Part shown: positions 1-10,500 of the stretch, piece after piece
Layout: each line of letters opens with the position of its first letter
Numbering within the stretch: position 1 is the stretch's first letter
Source of the DNA: Enoplolaimus lenunculus
Lineage: Eukaryota; Nematoda; Enoplea; Enoplida; Thoracostomopsidae
Direction of reading: 5' to 3'
Assembly: GCA_030248215.1 (NCBI GenBank)
Contig: JASANG010000048.1
Span: 240,613 to 304,612, forward strand
Length of the DNA: 64,000 bases
Notes under the pieces: generated by a model
Databases searched by the model: none
Seen by the model: the letters and a program-made list of their open reading frames with translations, nothing else
What the model was told of the DNA's origin: nothing
Translations under genes and position numbers: made by a program

Positions 1-20
1 AAAACGCAGCGACCGGTCGG

Positions 21-146
21 TGGCACATTTTGTGCCATGCGGATCCCCAAATGTTGCACACTCTTGTATTATGCACTCTGGGTAATACGAAGAGTGGATG
101 ATCACTCTATATAACAAGAGTGTGCAACTGGGTACATTCTGTGTAG
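21..146. repeat. Fragments of a TIR repeat (family F)
   Basis: The motif TTGCACACTCTTGTA and its inverted form ACAAGAGTGTGCAAC occur about 50 bases apart here. The same ends bound larger copies near 0.4-0.8, 13.5, 43.3 and 54.7-55.0 kb, usually next to GTACATTTTGTRCCA. No coding capacity is seen. The family is probably a non-autonomous DNA transposon. This copy is broken and may continue left of the window. Confidence 0.5.
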
Positions 147-365
147 GTATACATAACGCGTTTTGGTTTTTTCGCTTACCACACGCCATTTCTGAGCGGA
201 AGGTAAAACTAAACGTCGAAAATTCGTTGATAAAGATTATCCAAAGCTTGTGCTTTAAAAATTAGTATGTTTCAAACGCGCTTTGAGCATCAGATCTACT
301 TCGCTCAAGTAAATGGGATGGGCCAAAAACTTTAACGCGGGCTGATCACATTTTTATATACATAA

Positions 366-765
366 GAATGTACCCAATTGCATACTCTTGTACAAAAGCA
401 TAAATCATCCATTCTTAGCAAAATATCACGAGTCGATGATGGCATTAACACAAGAGTATGCAACAAGCGTTGTTTTGCAGGGCACAAAATGTACCAGCAT
501 TTGTTGCGTTTTGGTCCTGCCCTCTCACTTTGGAGCGGGTCGATTTTACATTCATGACACGTGTAACTATGCCAGCCAATATCGACTAATTTTTGGTTAT
601 AAATATATAGGCGGTCTACTTTTCAGTATAAACAATAGTTTGTAAGTTTCAGAGCCTCTGAAAACTTTGAGACCCTCTCTAAATAAGAGGGGGTCGGACA
701 AAAATGCAACGTTCGCTGGGTACATTCTTTTATGCACAGAAAGCATTCGATTGCATACTGTAGTG
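366..765. repeat. Family F TIR element, diverged copy
   Basis: The segment is bounded by TTGCATACTCTTGTA-type ends. It contains GGCACAAAATGTACCA and CCCTCTCACTTTGGAG near its left part, and an inverted GGGTACATTC close to its right end. The remainder is non-coding. It resembles the cleaner copy at 54.7-55.0 kb. Its outer borders are uncertain by about 30 bases. Confidence 0.45.
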
Positions 766-1077
766 ACCCGAATAAGAGGGAGATAATAAATTCGAATGCA
801 ATAAATGTTCTGAATTTGTAACCTCACCGTTTCCTGGTTCGAAATTTAGAAGACCTATCACCAACAGGTAATAGGTGCTACACACATTTGAGAATACGGG
901 CCTTAAAGTCTTATAAAACTAAATCATAGGATTAACAAATTATTTTCAAATGTAAAGAGCTATATTAAAAATTTCATGCCAAAATTTAAATTTCCCCGCC
1001 AAATGATGAATTTTTCCACAAAATTTAAATTTTCCAGCCAAAATTTGAGTTTTTCCGCCAAAATTTGAATTTTCCCG

Positions 1078-1329
1078 CACTGTAAATTCTAGTGAGTTGA
1101 TTTTAACTCAGAATGAGTTGAATCACTCAGTCTGAGGTAGGACTATAAGAACTCAGAATTTTGAGTTGATTCAATTCATTCTGAGTTAATTAATCAACTC
1201 ACCCAGAGTCATCTCAACTCAGAGTGAGACTTAACCAAACTGAGAGTGAGTTCATGTATACTGATGTTAATTTAGAAATAACCAACTCGCTAGCTGAACT
1301 GATTAATCAATTCATTGGAATTTACAGTG
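1078..1329. mobile_element. Family D MITE (CACTGTAAATTC ends)
   Basis: The element starts CACTGTAAATTCTAGTGAG and ends with the inverted GAATTTACAGTG, about 252 bp in all. The interior is made of degenerate GAGTTGA and TCAACTC words arranged as inverted repeats, so a single strand could fold over nearly its whole length. There is no open frame. At least ten related copies lie in the window, mostly in its first 12 kb. CACTG ends recall CACTA- or hAT-type MITEs, but no clean target-site duplication was read, so the superfamily stays open. Confidence 0.75.
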
Positions 1330-1627
1330 CGCCTAAAACACAGTGGAAAAAACACGCATTAATGACAGATTTCTGTTCTTTCAAATATGTCAAATATTTT
1401 ATATTTGCGTCAGAACGTCTTATATTTAGCTGTCCGAACATAGTTTCTTATATACCATTGGCGTCCAATACTAGCTTTGCATGCTACCGCGGACGGTAAA
1501 GCTTATCCAGTTAACATTTAATGGACAATATAGAGCGTTTAACAAACGACTGAACATTTTGTGTGCAATCCAAACCAATGGTAACGTGCGACTGACATTA
1601 ATTTTAAGGCTTTAAAGAAATACATAC

Positions 1628-4600
1628 CTATTGTAATGTTGTTCTTTTAGCAATTTATGTTGCAGTACAGAATCGTTTGCACACTGCACATCTGCTGTTG
1701 TTTCTGCAGTCGCTGCAATATTTGCACTTTGATTCGACGTCGATATCTGAAATGTATTAAATTTGCAAATATCTCGATTAAATAGTTTTTTTGCTGTTTT
1801 TGATTTTCGTTCGATTTAGAATTGTTGCGGTTTTCATTCCAAAATTTACAATTAAAATAACTTATCAGATTTATACTCCGAGTACTTGCTATGAGAGAGT
1901 TGGTTGAAAACCTTTGACTACCGAAAGTGATGAAACATACAGCAAGCATATTTTTCTTTAAATTCAGAGAGTACTGTAAAATGCCAATATGAGTTGATTA
2001 ATTAACGCATAGAAAGAATTGGTTATTTTTGGCTATTTCTGAGTCAATAACAGTAAATATTAACTCGCTCTGCCGTGTTTTAATTCTGGATGGAGTTGCT
2101 TTATTTTAATTCGGAATGACTTCAGTCCATTCAGAATTCTAAGTTCTAAAACTTTCTCGGGTACATACACATGGTGCTTCTTCCATTTTATTACGAAATA
2201 TTACAGGCAAAGGCACACTGTAAATTCCGATGAATTTAACTCAGTCTGTGTTGAGTTGTTTCTCGCTCTGAGTTCAGTTTATTACAAAATCGTTTCGCAG
2301 GGTGAATTTTTAATATGTTATTTATTCATGAATATATTCGTTTACCTTTCGTAGTACCAGTGCTGTAAGTTTGCAATGCCATAACCACAAATGGGTGGAA
2401 CGTCTAGCGCCCAAGTGGCCCCCTCATATAAGTTCAAGTTTTGCGGCAAACCCTTTTATTTGTTAATAAACAAAGTTTTGTGTTGGAGGTTAATACACTG
2501 TAAATTCCAATGAGTTCGTTTAATCAATTCAGCTAGCGAGTTGGTTACTTCTGAATTAATATTAACTCGCTCTGAGTTGAGTTGATTTGCCCTCTGAGAT
2601 GAATTGACTCCGGGCGAGTACACATACACCACACTAAGTTGATTTAATTTCGGGTGAATTGCAGAAAGAGTTCAATCAATTCTTAATTCTGAGTTCTGAA
2701 AAACATAATTCGACTCAGCAACTCAACTCATTTTGAATTATGTGCAAAAATGATTCTGGCGTTTCGCTGGGTTGGATGACTAGACTTTCATCACTGTTTT
2801 ACTCAATGATAATATGTTCTTCTGGAACAATTTTACCATTTATTAACTTTGGGGGGACACATACTTTGAGTTGGGAGGAGTGCCTCAAGTGTTAAGCACG
2901 TGCTAGGTACGTGCTGTTGGCTGCAATCACTGTAAATTCCAGTGAGTTGATTTTAACTCCGAATAAGTTGAATCAACTCAGCCTGACCTAGGACTATGAC
3001 AACTCAGAACCCATGAGTTGATTCAGCTTATTCTGAACCAGCTCACCCGGGATCAACTCAACTCCAGTGTATTCAGTTAATGCTGACTGTTATTAACTCA
3101 GAAATAGTTTACACACACAGTGGATTAATCAACTTAATGGAATTAAACAGTAAATATTCAGTATTTCGCTGCTACTTTTACCAGTTGGTCAGCTAATGTT
3201 GAAATCAGTCGGAACTCCGGTCCGGAATTAGGATCAATTTCAGCGCTGGTTGACAGTCGAACTTGCCGAATTATACCACGCAATAGTGCAATATTATCGA
3301 GACCGGTTGATTCTTCTGGTGTTTGAATCACATCAAACGCTCGCGACTTCGGAAACATTAATAATAATAATAATAATAATAATTGGCAACAGGCAAATTG
3401 TGACAAATTTGACATTTGTTCAGAATTGTTTTAGTAAAAGATTATGTACTTTTTGTTACGTTTTCTGTGACTGTAATTGACAATGAATTGATTTTAATTC
3501 AAAATGAGTCGAATCACTGAGTCTGTATTGGGTCTTGCCAAATTCGGCAATTCTGGATTGATTGAATTCATTCTGAGTTAATTAATCAAAGTCAGTTGGA
3601 AGAATTAAATCAACTCAAAATGAGTTAATGTTTACATATTTTAACTCAGCAGTTGCTAGAAAGGTTTGATTCGTTTTTAATTTTTGTTCGATTCTTCGAT
3701 TGTAGTGAACACGTGTAAATTGTAGTTGGTTGATTTTAATTCAGAGCGAGTTGAATCAATGAGTCTGAATTTTAGGACTATGAGAACTTGTACTTCCGAA
3801 TTGATTTTAACTCAATCTGAGTTAATTAATCAAGTTACCCGAATGAAATCGACTCAGAATGAAAAACAAGTCAACTCAGAATGTAACCTATATTGTATTA
3901 ATTCAGAAATAACTAGCTCGCTAGCTGAATTAATTATTCACTTTTCACTGGAGTTTGTAAGCACGTCAGCGGTAAAAGGGGCGCTAGGCGGAACAACTTT
4001 GCGGTCTCATGAGTAAACCAATGAGTAGGGCCGTAGCAGTAGTATATAAGTAAGCATATTCCTAAGCCTAAGCCTAAGCCTGATTTTTAAATGGGCCATG
4101 GTAATATAATAAAAATTGAATATTTTTCCATCATACACTGTCATTTTGGCTACATTTCATTTTTTATATCCGGTTGTGGCTCACGGTACTTACTAAATAC
4201 AACGATAACGCAATAGCACATGGACGAGTATCATCAAGAACCTAAAATTACATTTTAATAGCCAGTGACATAATCTATATGTAAACAGAGTGTTAAAATA
4301 AGCGTTGGATGGCATGGCCCATGCAAAGAACAGGAGCGGAGCGTTTTTCTGGGTGATTGCAATAGAGTAAAATTAAGCATTAGACGATTTTTTACTCAGG
4401 CTTAGGCTAAGGTATACGCTCGTTTTACGCTTTACGAGCATGGTTATGCTACACTGCAAAAAATAGTGAGTCAAATTGACTCTCGCCGAAACAGACTTGT
4501 CCGGACAACCCAAACTGAGTCGACATCGACTACGCCAGAGTCAAATTCAACTCACCTGAGTCACTCAGTAAGTCGAATTTGACTTTTGCGGAGTAGAATT

Positions 4601-5991
4601 TCGATTCAGTTTGTGTAGTCCCGACAAGCCTATTTTTGACTCTGGCGGAGTAGCGATTTGACTCAGTTTGTGTAGTCCCGTAGAGCCTATTTTGGCGCAA
4701 GTCAATTTGACTCAGCATTTTTTTGCAGTGTACTGTAACGGCCATATTCTATACACTGGCCAATGCAGCAAAACGCACATTGAACCAGCACGTTTTTGAT
4801 TCGCTAAATACAAATGCTAAAACGTTTTAAAAGTCGACACCTGTTAAACTCTAAAATTCCCAATAGAATCCGATTTTTAAAACCAACGAAATATTCACAA
4901 ATTGAACTTCAACGCTGACACTGTGAATCTTACTACAGAATATCGCTGTTCAAAACTGTGTGATCCCATGAGAGCAATTGATATTAAGTCTGGTTCGTGG
5001 CTTCGTAAACATTCAGATCAATTCTTATTAGCTGTCGATTTTAGAGCAGAGCGCAACCATGTTGAAGGATTGGCGTCTACTGCGGGAACACGGCAGGGAA
5101 CGGAAAATAGTGACGGATACAATATTTTCCGGCGGAAGAATGCTGTCTAAGGTTTGAAATTTTCAAGGTTTAAAGCTGTATCCGATGTGTGGCCCATGTA
5201 AAGATCAGGGACGGAGAGTTTTTCTGTCCGACTGTAATCGAGTAAGCTTAAGCTTTAGACTAATTTTTTTTGCTTGACTTTGGCTTAGGCTTACGCTTAA
5301 AAATATCCTCATTCTTTACGTTTGCGCTTAGGTTTAGGCTTAGGCTTAGGAATATGCGTATAATACTGTTTCTTCCCTGTTCTTTACATTGGCCCGATCT
5401 CTTGGTATTTAGGGATTTATACCAGATGCGTCGATGGAGTAAAATTTCTCATCTGACGCTATTTGTATTCTTGTCATATTTTACATATTGGCAGTTGAAA
5501 ACACGACCCTGTTGATGAAGTCCGGCACCGTCCATCATCGTACGTCACAGCGCGGTATCGTACGTGAATTAGTCACGTACGATAACCGTATGGTGACGGA
5601 CGACGCCACACGACGAGTATAGCGTCACCTTTACTTCTTTACATACGCCATTTCCGCTTGTTCAAATTTAACATTTCTACACCAATTTGCATTGATTAAT
5701 GACAATATTTGCTCCATTTGCACGCACTTGGCACCAGTCGCCTGACCAGGGCTGTTTAGTTTCGGAGGGTATTTTTCGTACAAGGCAATCATTGCGGATA
5801 TTTGACCTATAGGATCAAAAAGGTCCGTCAATAAAAGCCTCTGATAGATGACTTTTCATATCCGTTCACGACTTTCGGGACGGGCAAATAAACACCATCC
5901 CCATTTTAGTAAACCTAAACCAGGAGATTTTCTGTAAACATCCACTTTGTCAAAAATCACACCAGTGTATCGAATGACATTTACAGTGATG
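1628..5991 (-). CDS. Unrecognised multi-exon gene, partial (four internal exons)
   Basis: Four minus-strand exons fit each other in phase: 5991-5915 (weak GTTTAC donor), 5806-5643, 3346-3182 and 1746-1628. Joins are ..SPGL-G-QISAMIALYEKYPP.., ..AEMAY-SRAFDVIQ.. and ..TLADQL-ISTSNQSAN... The acceptors at 5806 and 1746 (TATAG and TTTCAG) and the GTAAAG, GTAAAA and GTATGT donors are reasonable; the acceptor at 3346 is poor. The visible product is about 140 residues, mostly helical in appearance, with a Ser/Thr/Ala-rich last exon. I do not recognise the family. The first exons, any further internal exons and the 3' end are not seen; the gene probably runs off the left edge. It would lie head-to-head with the NPC2-like gene. 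Ending the 3.2-kb or 5.6-kb exon at its local stop is possible but gives poorer exon chaining. Confidence is good for coding character and lower for the exact chain. Confidence 0.5.
2216..3965. repeat. Cluster of five family D MITE copies
   Basis: Copies or fragments at about 2216-2290, 2494-2745, 2928-3152, 3473-3700 and 3714-3965 share CACTGTAAATTCC-type starts and GAGTTGA/TCAACTC interiors. The exon at 3182-3346 of the unrecognised gene sits between copies three and four. A run of ATT/AAT trinucleotides follows at about 3359-3383. Most copies have lost one clean end. Confidence 0.6.
4311..4445 (+). mobile_element. Family B MITE fragment with TTAGGC motif
   Basis: GGCCCATGCAAAGAACAGG starts this copy, followed by AGAGTAAAATTAAGCATTAG and a short TTAGGC stretch. 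The right TIR is absent. A separate TAAGCC fragment lies at 4050-4085. It is a decayed copy of the family best seen at 9637-9997. Confidence 0.5.
4452..4730. mobile_element. Family E MITE (CACTGCAAAA ends)
   Basis: The element starts CACTGCAAAAAATAGTGAG and ends with TTTTTTTGCAGTG. It is filled with inverted GTCAAATTGACTC and GACTCAGTTTG words. It is about 279 bp and non-coding. Related copies are at 8674-8882 and 20028-20237. TA flanks both this copy and the 20-kb copy, which might be a two-base target duplication. Confidence 0.7.
5191..5394 (+). mobile_element. Family B MITE carrying (TTAGGC)n
   Basis: The TIRs are GGCCCATGTAAAGATCAGG and its inverse CCCTGTTCTTTACATTGGCC. The flanking octamers CGATGTGT and CGATCTCT match at six of eight positions, consistent with an aged 8-bp target duplication. 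The interior holds TTAGGC-like hexamers all on one strand. There is no coding frame. Confidence 0.7.
5551..5593. other. Strong hairpin with CGTACGTGA stem
   Basis: GGTATCGTACGTGA is followed after a few bases by TCACGTACGATAACC, giving a near-perfect stem of about 14 pairs with a short loop. CGTACGTCAC and a further GTGACGGACGACG word flank it. It lies about 50 bases downstream of the 5643 exon border of the unrecognised minus-strand gene. It could be a MITE remnant or a structured RNA element; no function can be assigned. Confidence 0.45.
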
Positions 5992-6225
5992 CTGGGGTTA
6001 TAAAGCTTAAACCAAGCGATGCAGCAACGAGAACAATTAGGTTTGCACGCAATTTATGTTGTTGTTATTATTATGATCTTTGCTCGTTTTTATCTGTTAA
6101 ATGTTATGGCATTTAAAAGAACTTTGTTGAATTTTTCGGTTTTACCCAACAATTTATTTTAAACAGAGTTTGAAACAGTGTTGCAACTGCGCCAACGTAT
6201 GGAAAAAAGCGCTGAACCAAAATAA

Positions 6226-6461
6226 CACTGTTTGATTTTAATTCAGAATGAGTTCAATAACTCAGTCTGAGTTAGGACTATCAGAACTCAGAATTTTGAG
6301 TGGATTCAATTCATTCTGAGTTAACAGTTTCAGAGTCAACTTAACTCACGAGTGAGAATCTTCTCAACTCACAGTGAACTAATGTTTACTGATATTAATT
6401 CAGAAATAACCAACTCGCTAGCTGAATTGATTAATCAACTCATTAGAATTTATAGTGAAAG
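6226..6461. mobile_element. Family D MITE
   Basis: The copy starts CACTGTTTGATTTTAATTC and ends GAATTTATAGTG, with the typical GAGTT/AACTC inverted interior. It has lost part of its first TIR relative to the copy at 1078. Confidence 0.6.
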
Positions 6462-6624
6462 CATAGATTTGGCACAAAGGAAATATTAATTTTATTACGT
6501 GGAATCACTGTAAATTCCAGTGAGTTGATTTTAACTCAGAATGAGTTGAATCCACTCACAGATCTGAGCTCTGAATTAGGTCTTTCAGAACTCCGAAATT
6601 TGATTTGATGTCAGTCCTTCGGAG

Positions 6625-6895
6625 TTAACCCTTTCTCACATGAATATTTTCTATTTCCCCTGAGACCTACTTTTATGCTAGGATTCGAACTCCAGTGGCT
6701 AGAGCGGGAGGCGTATACCATCACCACTCAGCTATAGGAGCTTGACGCTCGAGCCCGAGGGGGCTCTCACGTCTTGTGGTGATTTAGTACTATGTATACG
6801 TGTTGCAATTGTTAAACACGGTGCGATATATACTATTTAACGTATATACACTGCGCTGAGTTGCCTACAGGCAACTCAATGTGAGAAGGGGTTAA
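6625..6895 (-). mobile_element. Family K TTAA-bounded MITE with tRNA-like insert
   Basis: The ends are TTAACCCTTTCTCACAT and ATGTGAGAAGGGGTTAA, so TTAA is both the terminal and the likely target sequence, as in piggyBac and Kolobok elements. Unusually for a MITE, the interior contains a tRNA-like segment with A- and B-box motifs on the minus strand (6677-6741). A second copy is at 11363-11686 in the opposite orientation. The sequence encodes no protein. Confidence 0.65.
6677..6741 (-). ncRNA. tRNA-like segment inside family K element
   Basis: Read on the minus strand, it starts GCTCCTATAGCTGAGTGG, a good A-box/D-arm, and contains GGAGTTCGAATCC, a good B-box/T-loop, about 45 bases downstream. 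The 3' sequence does not pair with the first seven bases, so a normal acceptor stem is missing. This looks like a tRNA-derived pol III promoter module (SINE head) rather than a working tRNA. Whether it is transcribed cannot be read from the sequence. Confidence 0.55.
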
Positions 6896-7323
6896 TTTGT
6901 TAACCCCCTCACAATTTATAAATCAACTCACAGTAAGTGAGTTAATATTTACTGTTATTAACTAAGAAATAGCCAGAAAAACTAATTGCGTCTCTGAATT
7001 GATTAATCAACTTATTAGAATTTACAGTGAAGTGGCTTTTTAGGTTAGCCTAAAATTTACAACGAAAGTATATTAGAGTTTCGACGAGCAGTTTGTTCAT
7101 GTATGTTACACCGTAGAAACGGATATTACATAAATAAATTGCAAAAGTGCTTATTTTTCAGTTTGATTTTTCCTAAATTTCGTTGATAAAAATACCAGAA
7201 ATATGTACAATTTGTCAGGATCAACGGCAAAATTCAAGCTTATGCTAATTTTCAAATCAAAAAAGCCAACTTTAAAACGCGATAAATGGTCTTAGTCGCG
7301 TATTCCTATTAAATAACAATTGT

Positions 7324-7524
7324 GGCCAATGTAAAGAACAGGGATGGAACAGTATTATAAGCATATTCCTAAGCCTAAGCCTTAGCCTAAGCCTAAGCGT
7401 AAGAATGCGCATATTCCTAAGCCTAAAGCCTAAGCCTAAGCCCAGCAAAAAAGAGTCCAAAGCTTAAGTTGACTCTTTTATTGTCCCGCAGAGGAACTCT
7501 CCGCCCATGATCTTTACACGGGCC
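7324..7524 (-). mobile_element. Family B MITE with TTAGGC array
   Basis: GGCCAATGTAAAGAACAGGG begins the copy and the inverted TGATCTTTACACGGGCC ends it. ACAATTGT flanks both sides directly, an 8-bp target duplication. The array reads CCTAAG on the plus strand. The copy lies 75 bp upstream of the NPC2-like start codon, so it is part of that gene's promoter-proximal region. Confidence 0.8.
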
Positions 7525-7598
7525 ACAATTGTTATAATGAATAAATATTGTTAATTTGTTTTTAAACAAACTGCGTTTTAGCGATAACTTTGAGCAAA

Positions 7599-10500
7599 AT
7601 GCATAAAACACCACTAATCATCACTTTGCTGAGTGCAATAATTGCCATAAATGCCACAAGTGTGGAGTTCGGCAACTGCAGTAAGTTTTTATACGTATAT
7701 GTCATAGGCCAATCTGTCTATTCAGGCCACTACTAGGACCCAAAAGAGGCGGGGGACTTTCTGCCCCCTCGAGAGGGCCCCCCCTTTTCGCGCTTTCTTT
7801 TCCCCCCCCCCCCCCCCCTCCTACACCGGACCAACCAAAACTTACCCTCAAAGCAACAAACAAAGAAACTTCAAAAAAAACAAAAACGGGGCACAAATCC
7901 GCCCTCCCCCCCCCACCCCCCCCCCCCCCCCCCCCTTCCAATTGGACTAGGCCAATCTGCTATTCGACGCAAATAGCAGTTTGGACAAGGCCAATTTGCG
8001 ATTGTGAGATTTCGCAAAACAACAGTGATGTAATACCAACGCTGACTGGTTAACGATATTGCGCCCGTCCAAATAATCAAATCTCTTAGCTCAGACAACA
8101 GTGTTATTACATAAAATAGCAGATTGGCCTAGGCCAATTAGTAATTGACCTGAATAGCAGATTAGCCTACGACATATATCGGGGTGCCACCGGATATCCG
8201 GCTCCGTCAAAAAACCGACATCTGGAAAATTACTGGTTGAATCTAAGACTTCTAGTTTTTGGCTCAAGTTTGTTTAAAACGAAATATATAATATGAAGGC
8301 AGCAGTGTAAAAACTGACGCAGTACCTAATTCTTACCACCTAATGCTGAACCCTTAATGGTATACGGATGTTAAACCAGTAACAACCTTTTTCAACCAGA
8401 CACTAACGAATTCTTCCATCAGTTTCAAAACGTTTTTTTTTTCAAAATATTAAATATCTTAAATTTGAAATAATAAATTTCACTTAAAATAGTGCGAAAA
8501 AAATTTGACAAAATTGTTCAAATTTTGTGACATTTTAGAGTCCGAGTTTGAACTGCACGAAGTTCACGTTGATCCATGCGAAGGCAGCTCATCAGTCTGT
8601 CCGTTAAAACGAGGAACATCGCCGAAATTGAGCCTTGTGTTTACTCCGAGTGAGTTTGGCGTCATTGACCACACACTGCAAAAAATGGGTAGTCAAATTG
8701 ACTGTCTCCGAAATAGGCTCTACGAGACTACACAAATTTAGTCAGATTCGACTTAACCAGAGTCAAATTCGACTCACTGAGTTGCATATTTGACTCTGGT
8801 GGAGTCGAATTCGACTCAGTTTGTGTAGTCCCGTAGAACCTATTTCGAAGAGAGTCAATTTGACCCATCATTTTTTGCAGTGCACACACACACAAAACAT
8901 TTTCTGATATTCAACAAATATTTTCTTAAATTCAAGACAATTATTTCTTAATCTAGACTCCAGACATATATATCTTGAATGCAAGACATCAGTTTCTTAA
9001 AATTTTCAGTAATCTGTATCTGAAATTTTTAACACTTAAATGCCTTTAATTTAGGAGTGTGTTTAATAAACTATTAAGACATATATTTCTGAAATACAAG
9101 ACAAATATGTCTTAAATATAAGACAAATATGCCAGAAATGACAGACTTGTTTTTCTGATAAGACAGATGTCTTAGAAACAAGATTTGACAGAGAAGTTCC
9201 ATTCAAAATTGAGAGCTAAGGTCAACCAAATTCGCTAATTTTACAACCTTAGATACGTAAGAAAGGATGAGTCTTGAAATTTTAAGACATTTCATTTTTT
9301 GTGCAGAAAAAGCTATGCCGCTCGAATTTCTATAGATAAATTTGCAAATTTGGATATATTTTTGCAAGCTTTAGAACTAAGTAACTGCTTGAGTAAGTAG
9401 AAAAAGGCATTCTCGCTAACTACGCTCACTCGCAATAATTATTTTTGAAGTTTACCCTGTGTGGAAATAATATTGGTTTTGTCCTTGGAGCTAAAAAATG
9501 TGTCTAAAATCTGATAATCCACCAACAGTTAGCGGTGGATCTAGAAATCGCGAACGGAAGGCTGGCTGGCGATTTGACCGATAGTCAGCGGTGGATCCAG
9601 AAATTGCGATAGAAGTTGCATACCGATTTCTGCGTTGGCCCATGTATAGAATAGGACCCGAACGTTTTCCGGCAGGACTGTAATAGAGTACGCTTAAGCT
9701 TTAGACTAATTTTTTTAGCTTAGGCTTAGGTTTAGGTTTAGGCTTAGGCTTAGGCTTAGGCTCAGGCTTAGGCAGGCTTAGGCTTAGGCTTAGGTAGGCT
9801 TAAGGTTATGCTTAGGCTTAGGTAGGCTTAAGCTTAGGCTTAGGCTTAGGCTTAGGCTTAGGTAGGCTTAGTCTTAGGCTTAGACTTGGGCTTAGGCTTA
9901 GGCTTACGCTTTGGCTTAGGCTTAGGCTTAGGCTTAGGCTTAGGCCTAGGCTTACGCTTAGAAATGTTACTGTTCTTCCCTGTTCTATACATTGGCCTCT
10001 GCGTTCATAAAATCGTTCCAGGTCGAGAAGTCAAAGATGTTCGTGCTTTTGTGTTCGGAATTATTAACGGAGTTCCGATGCCGTTTAAACTGGAGCAACC
10101 GAATGCATGTGAAGGATCGAATATTACGTGTCCACTGCAACCGGGTCAAAAATACTACTACAGCCAGACTGTTAGCGTTTTACCGGCTTATCCCAAAGTA
10201 ATCATCATCTCTACTTGATATTTTTTGCCAATCTGAACGCTGCTCAAAACATTTTAACAATTTTTGACCTTAGCGCCGTATTCTCAAATGTGTATAGCAG
10301 TTATCATCAGTTAGTAATAGGTTTTCATACTCATTAACTATTGCCGTTGTACTCAAAATTTGGTGCTGGAGTAGAGCAAATCATATACAAAAAATGGTGA
10401 ATTTTGTGCCTCGGCATTCACTGATTCGAAAGACAGAACCTATAACAACAGCCCATGTAAAGATCACGGGCAGAGAGTTTTTTATGGGACTGGAATAGTG

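Larger units (their letters stand above)
6506..7029. mobile_element. Family D MITE split by a family K insertion
   Basis: It starts CACTGTAAATTCCAGTGAG and ends GAATTTACAGTG. The 271-bp K element at 6625-6895 interrupts it, flanked by TTAA on both sides. The D element was therefore inserted first and served as the target. Confidence 0.7.

Noticed and set aside
6677-6741. Functional tRNA gene
   Set aside because: The 5' and 3' acceptor strands do not pair; only the internal promoter boxes are good.
7702-8098. Gly-rich open frames on the minus strand
   Set aside because: They arise from the C-runs of the inserted block and family J sequence; there are no splice signals or conserved motifs.
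9720-9960. Possible real telomere end or interstitial telomere fusion site
   Set aside because: The TTAGGC tract is enclosed by TIRs with an exact 8-bp target duplication, so it arrived as part of a transposon.
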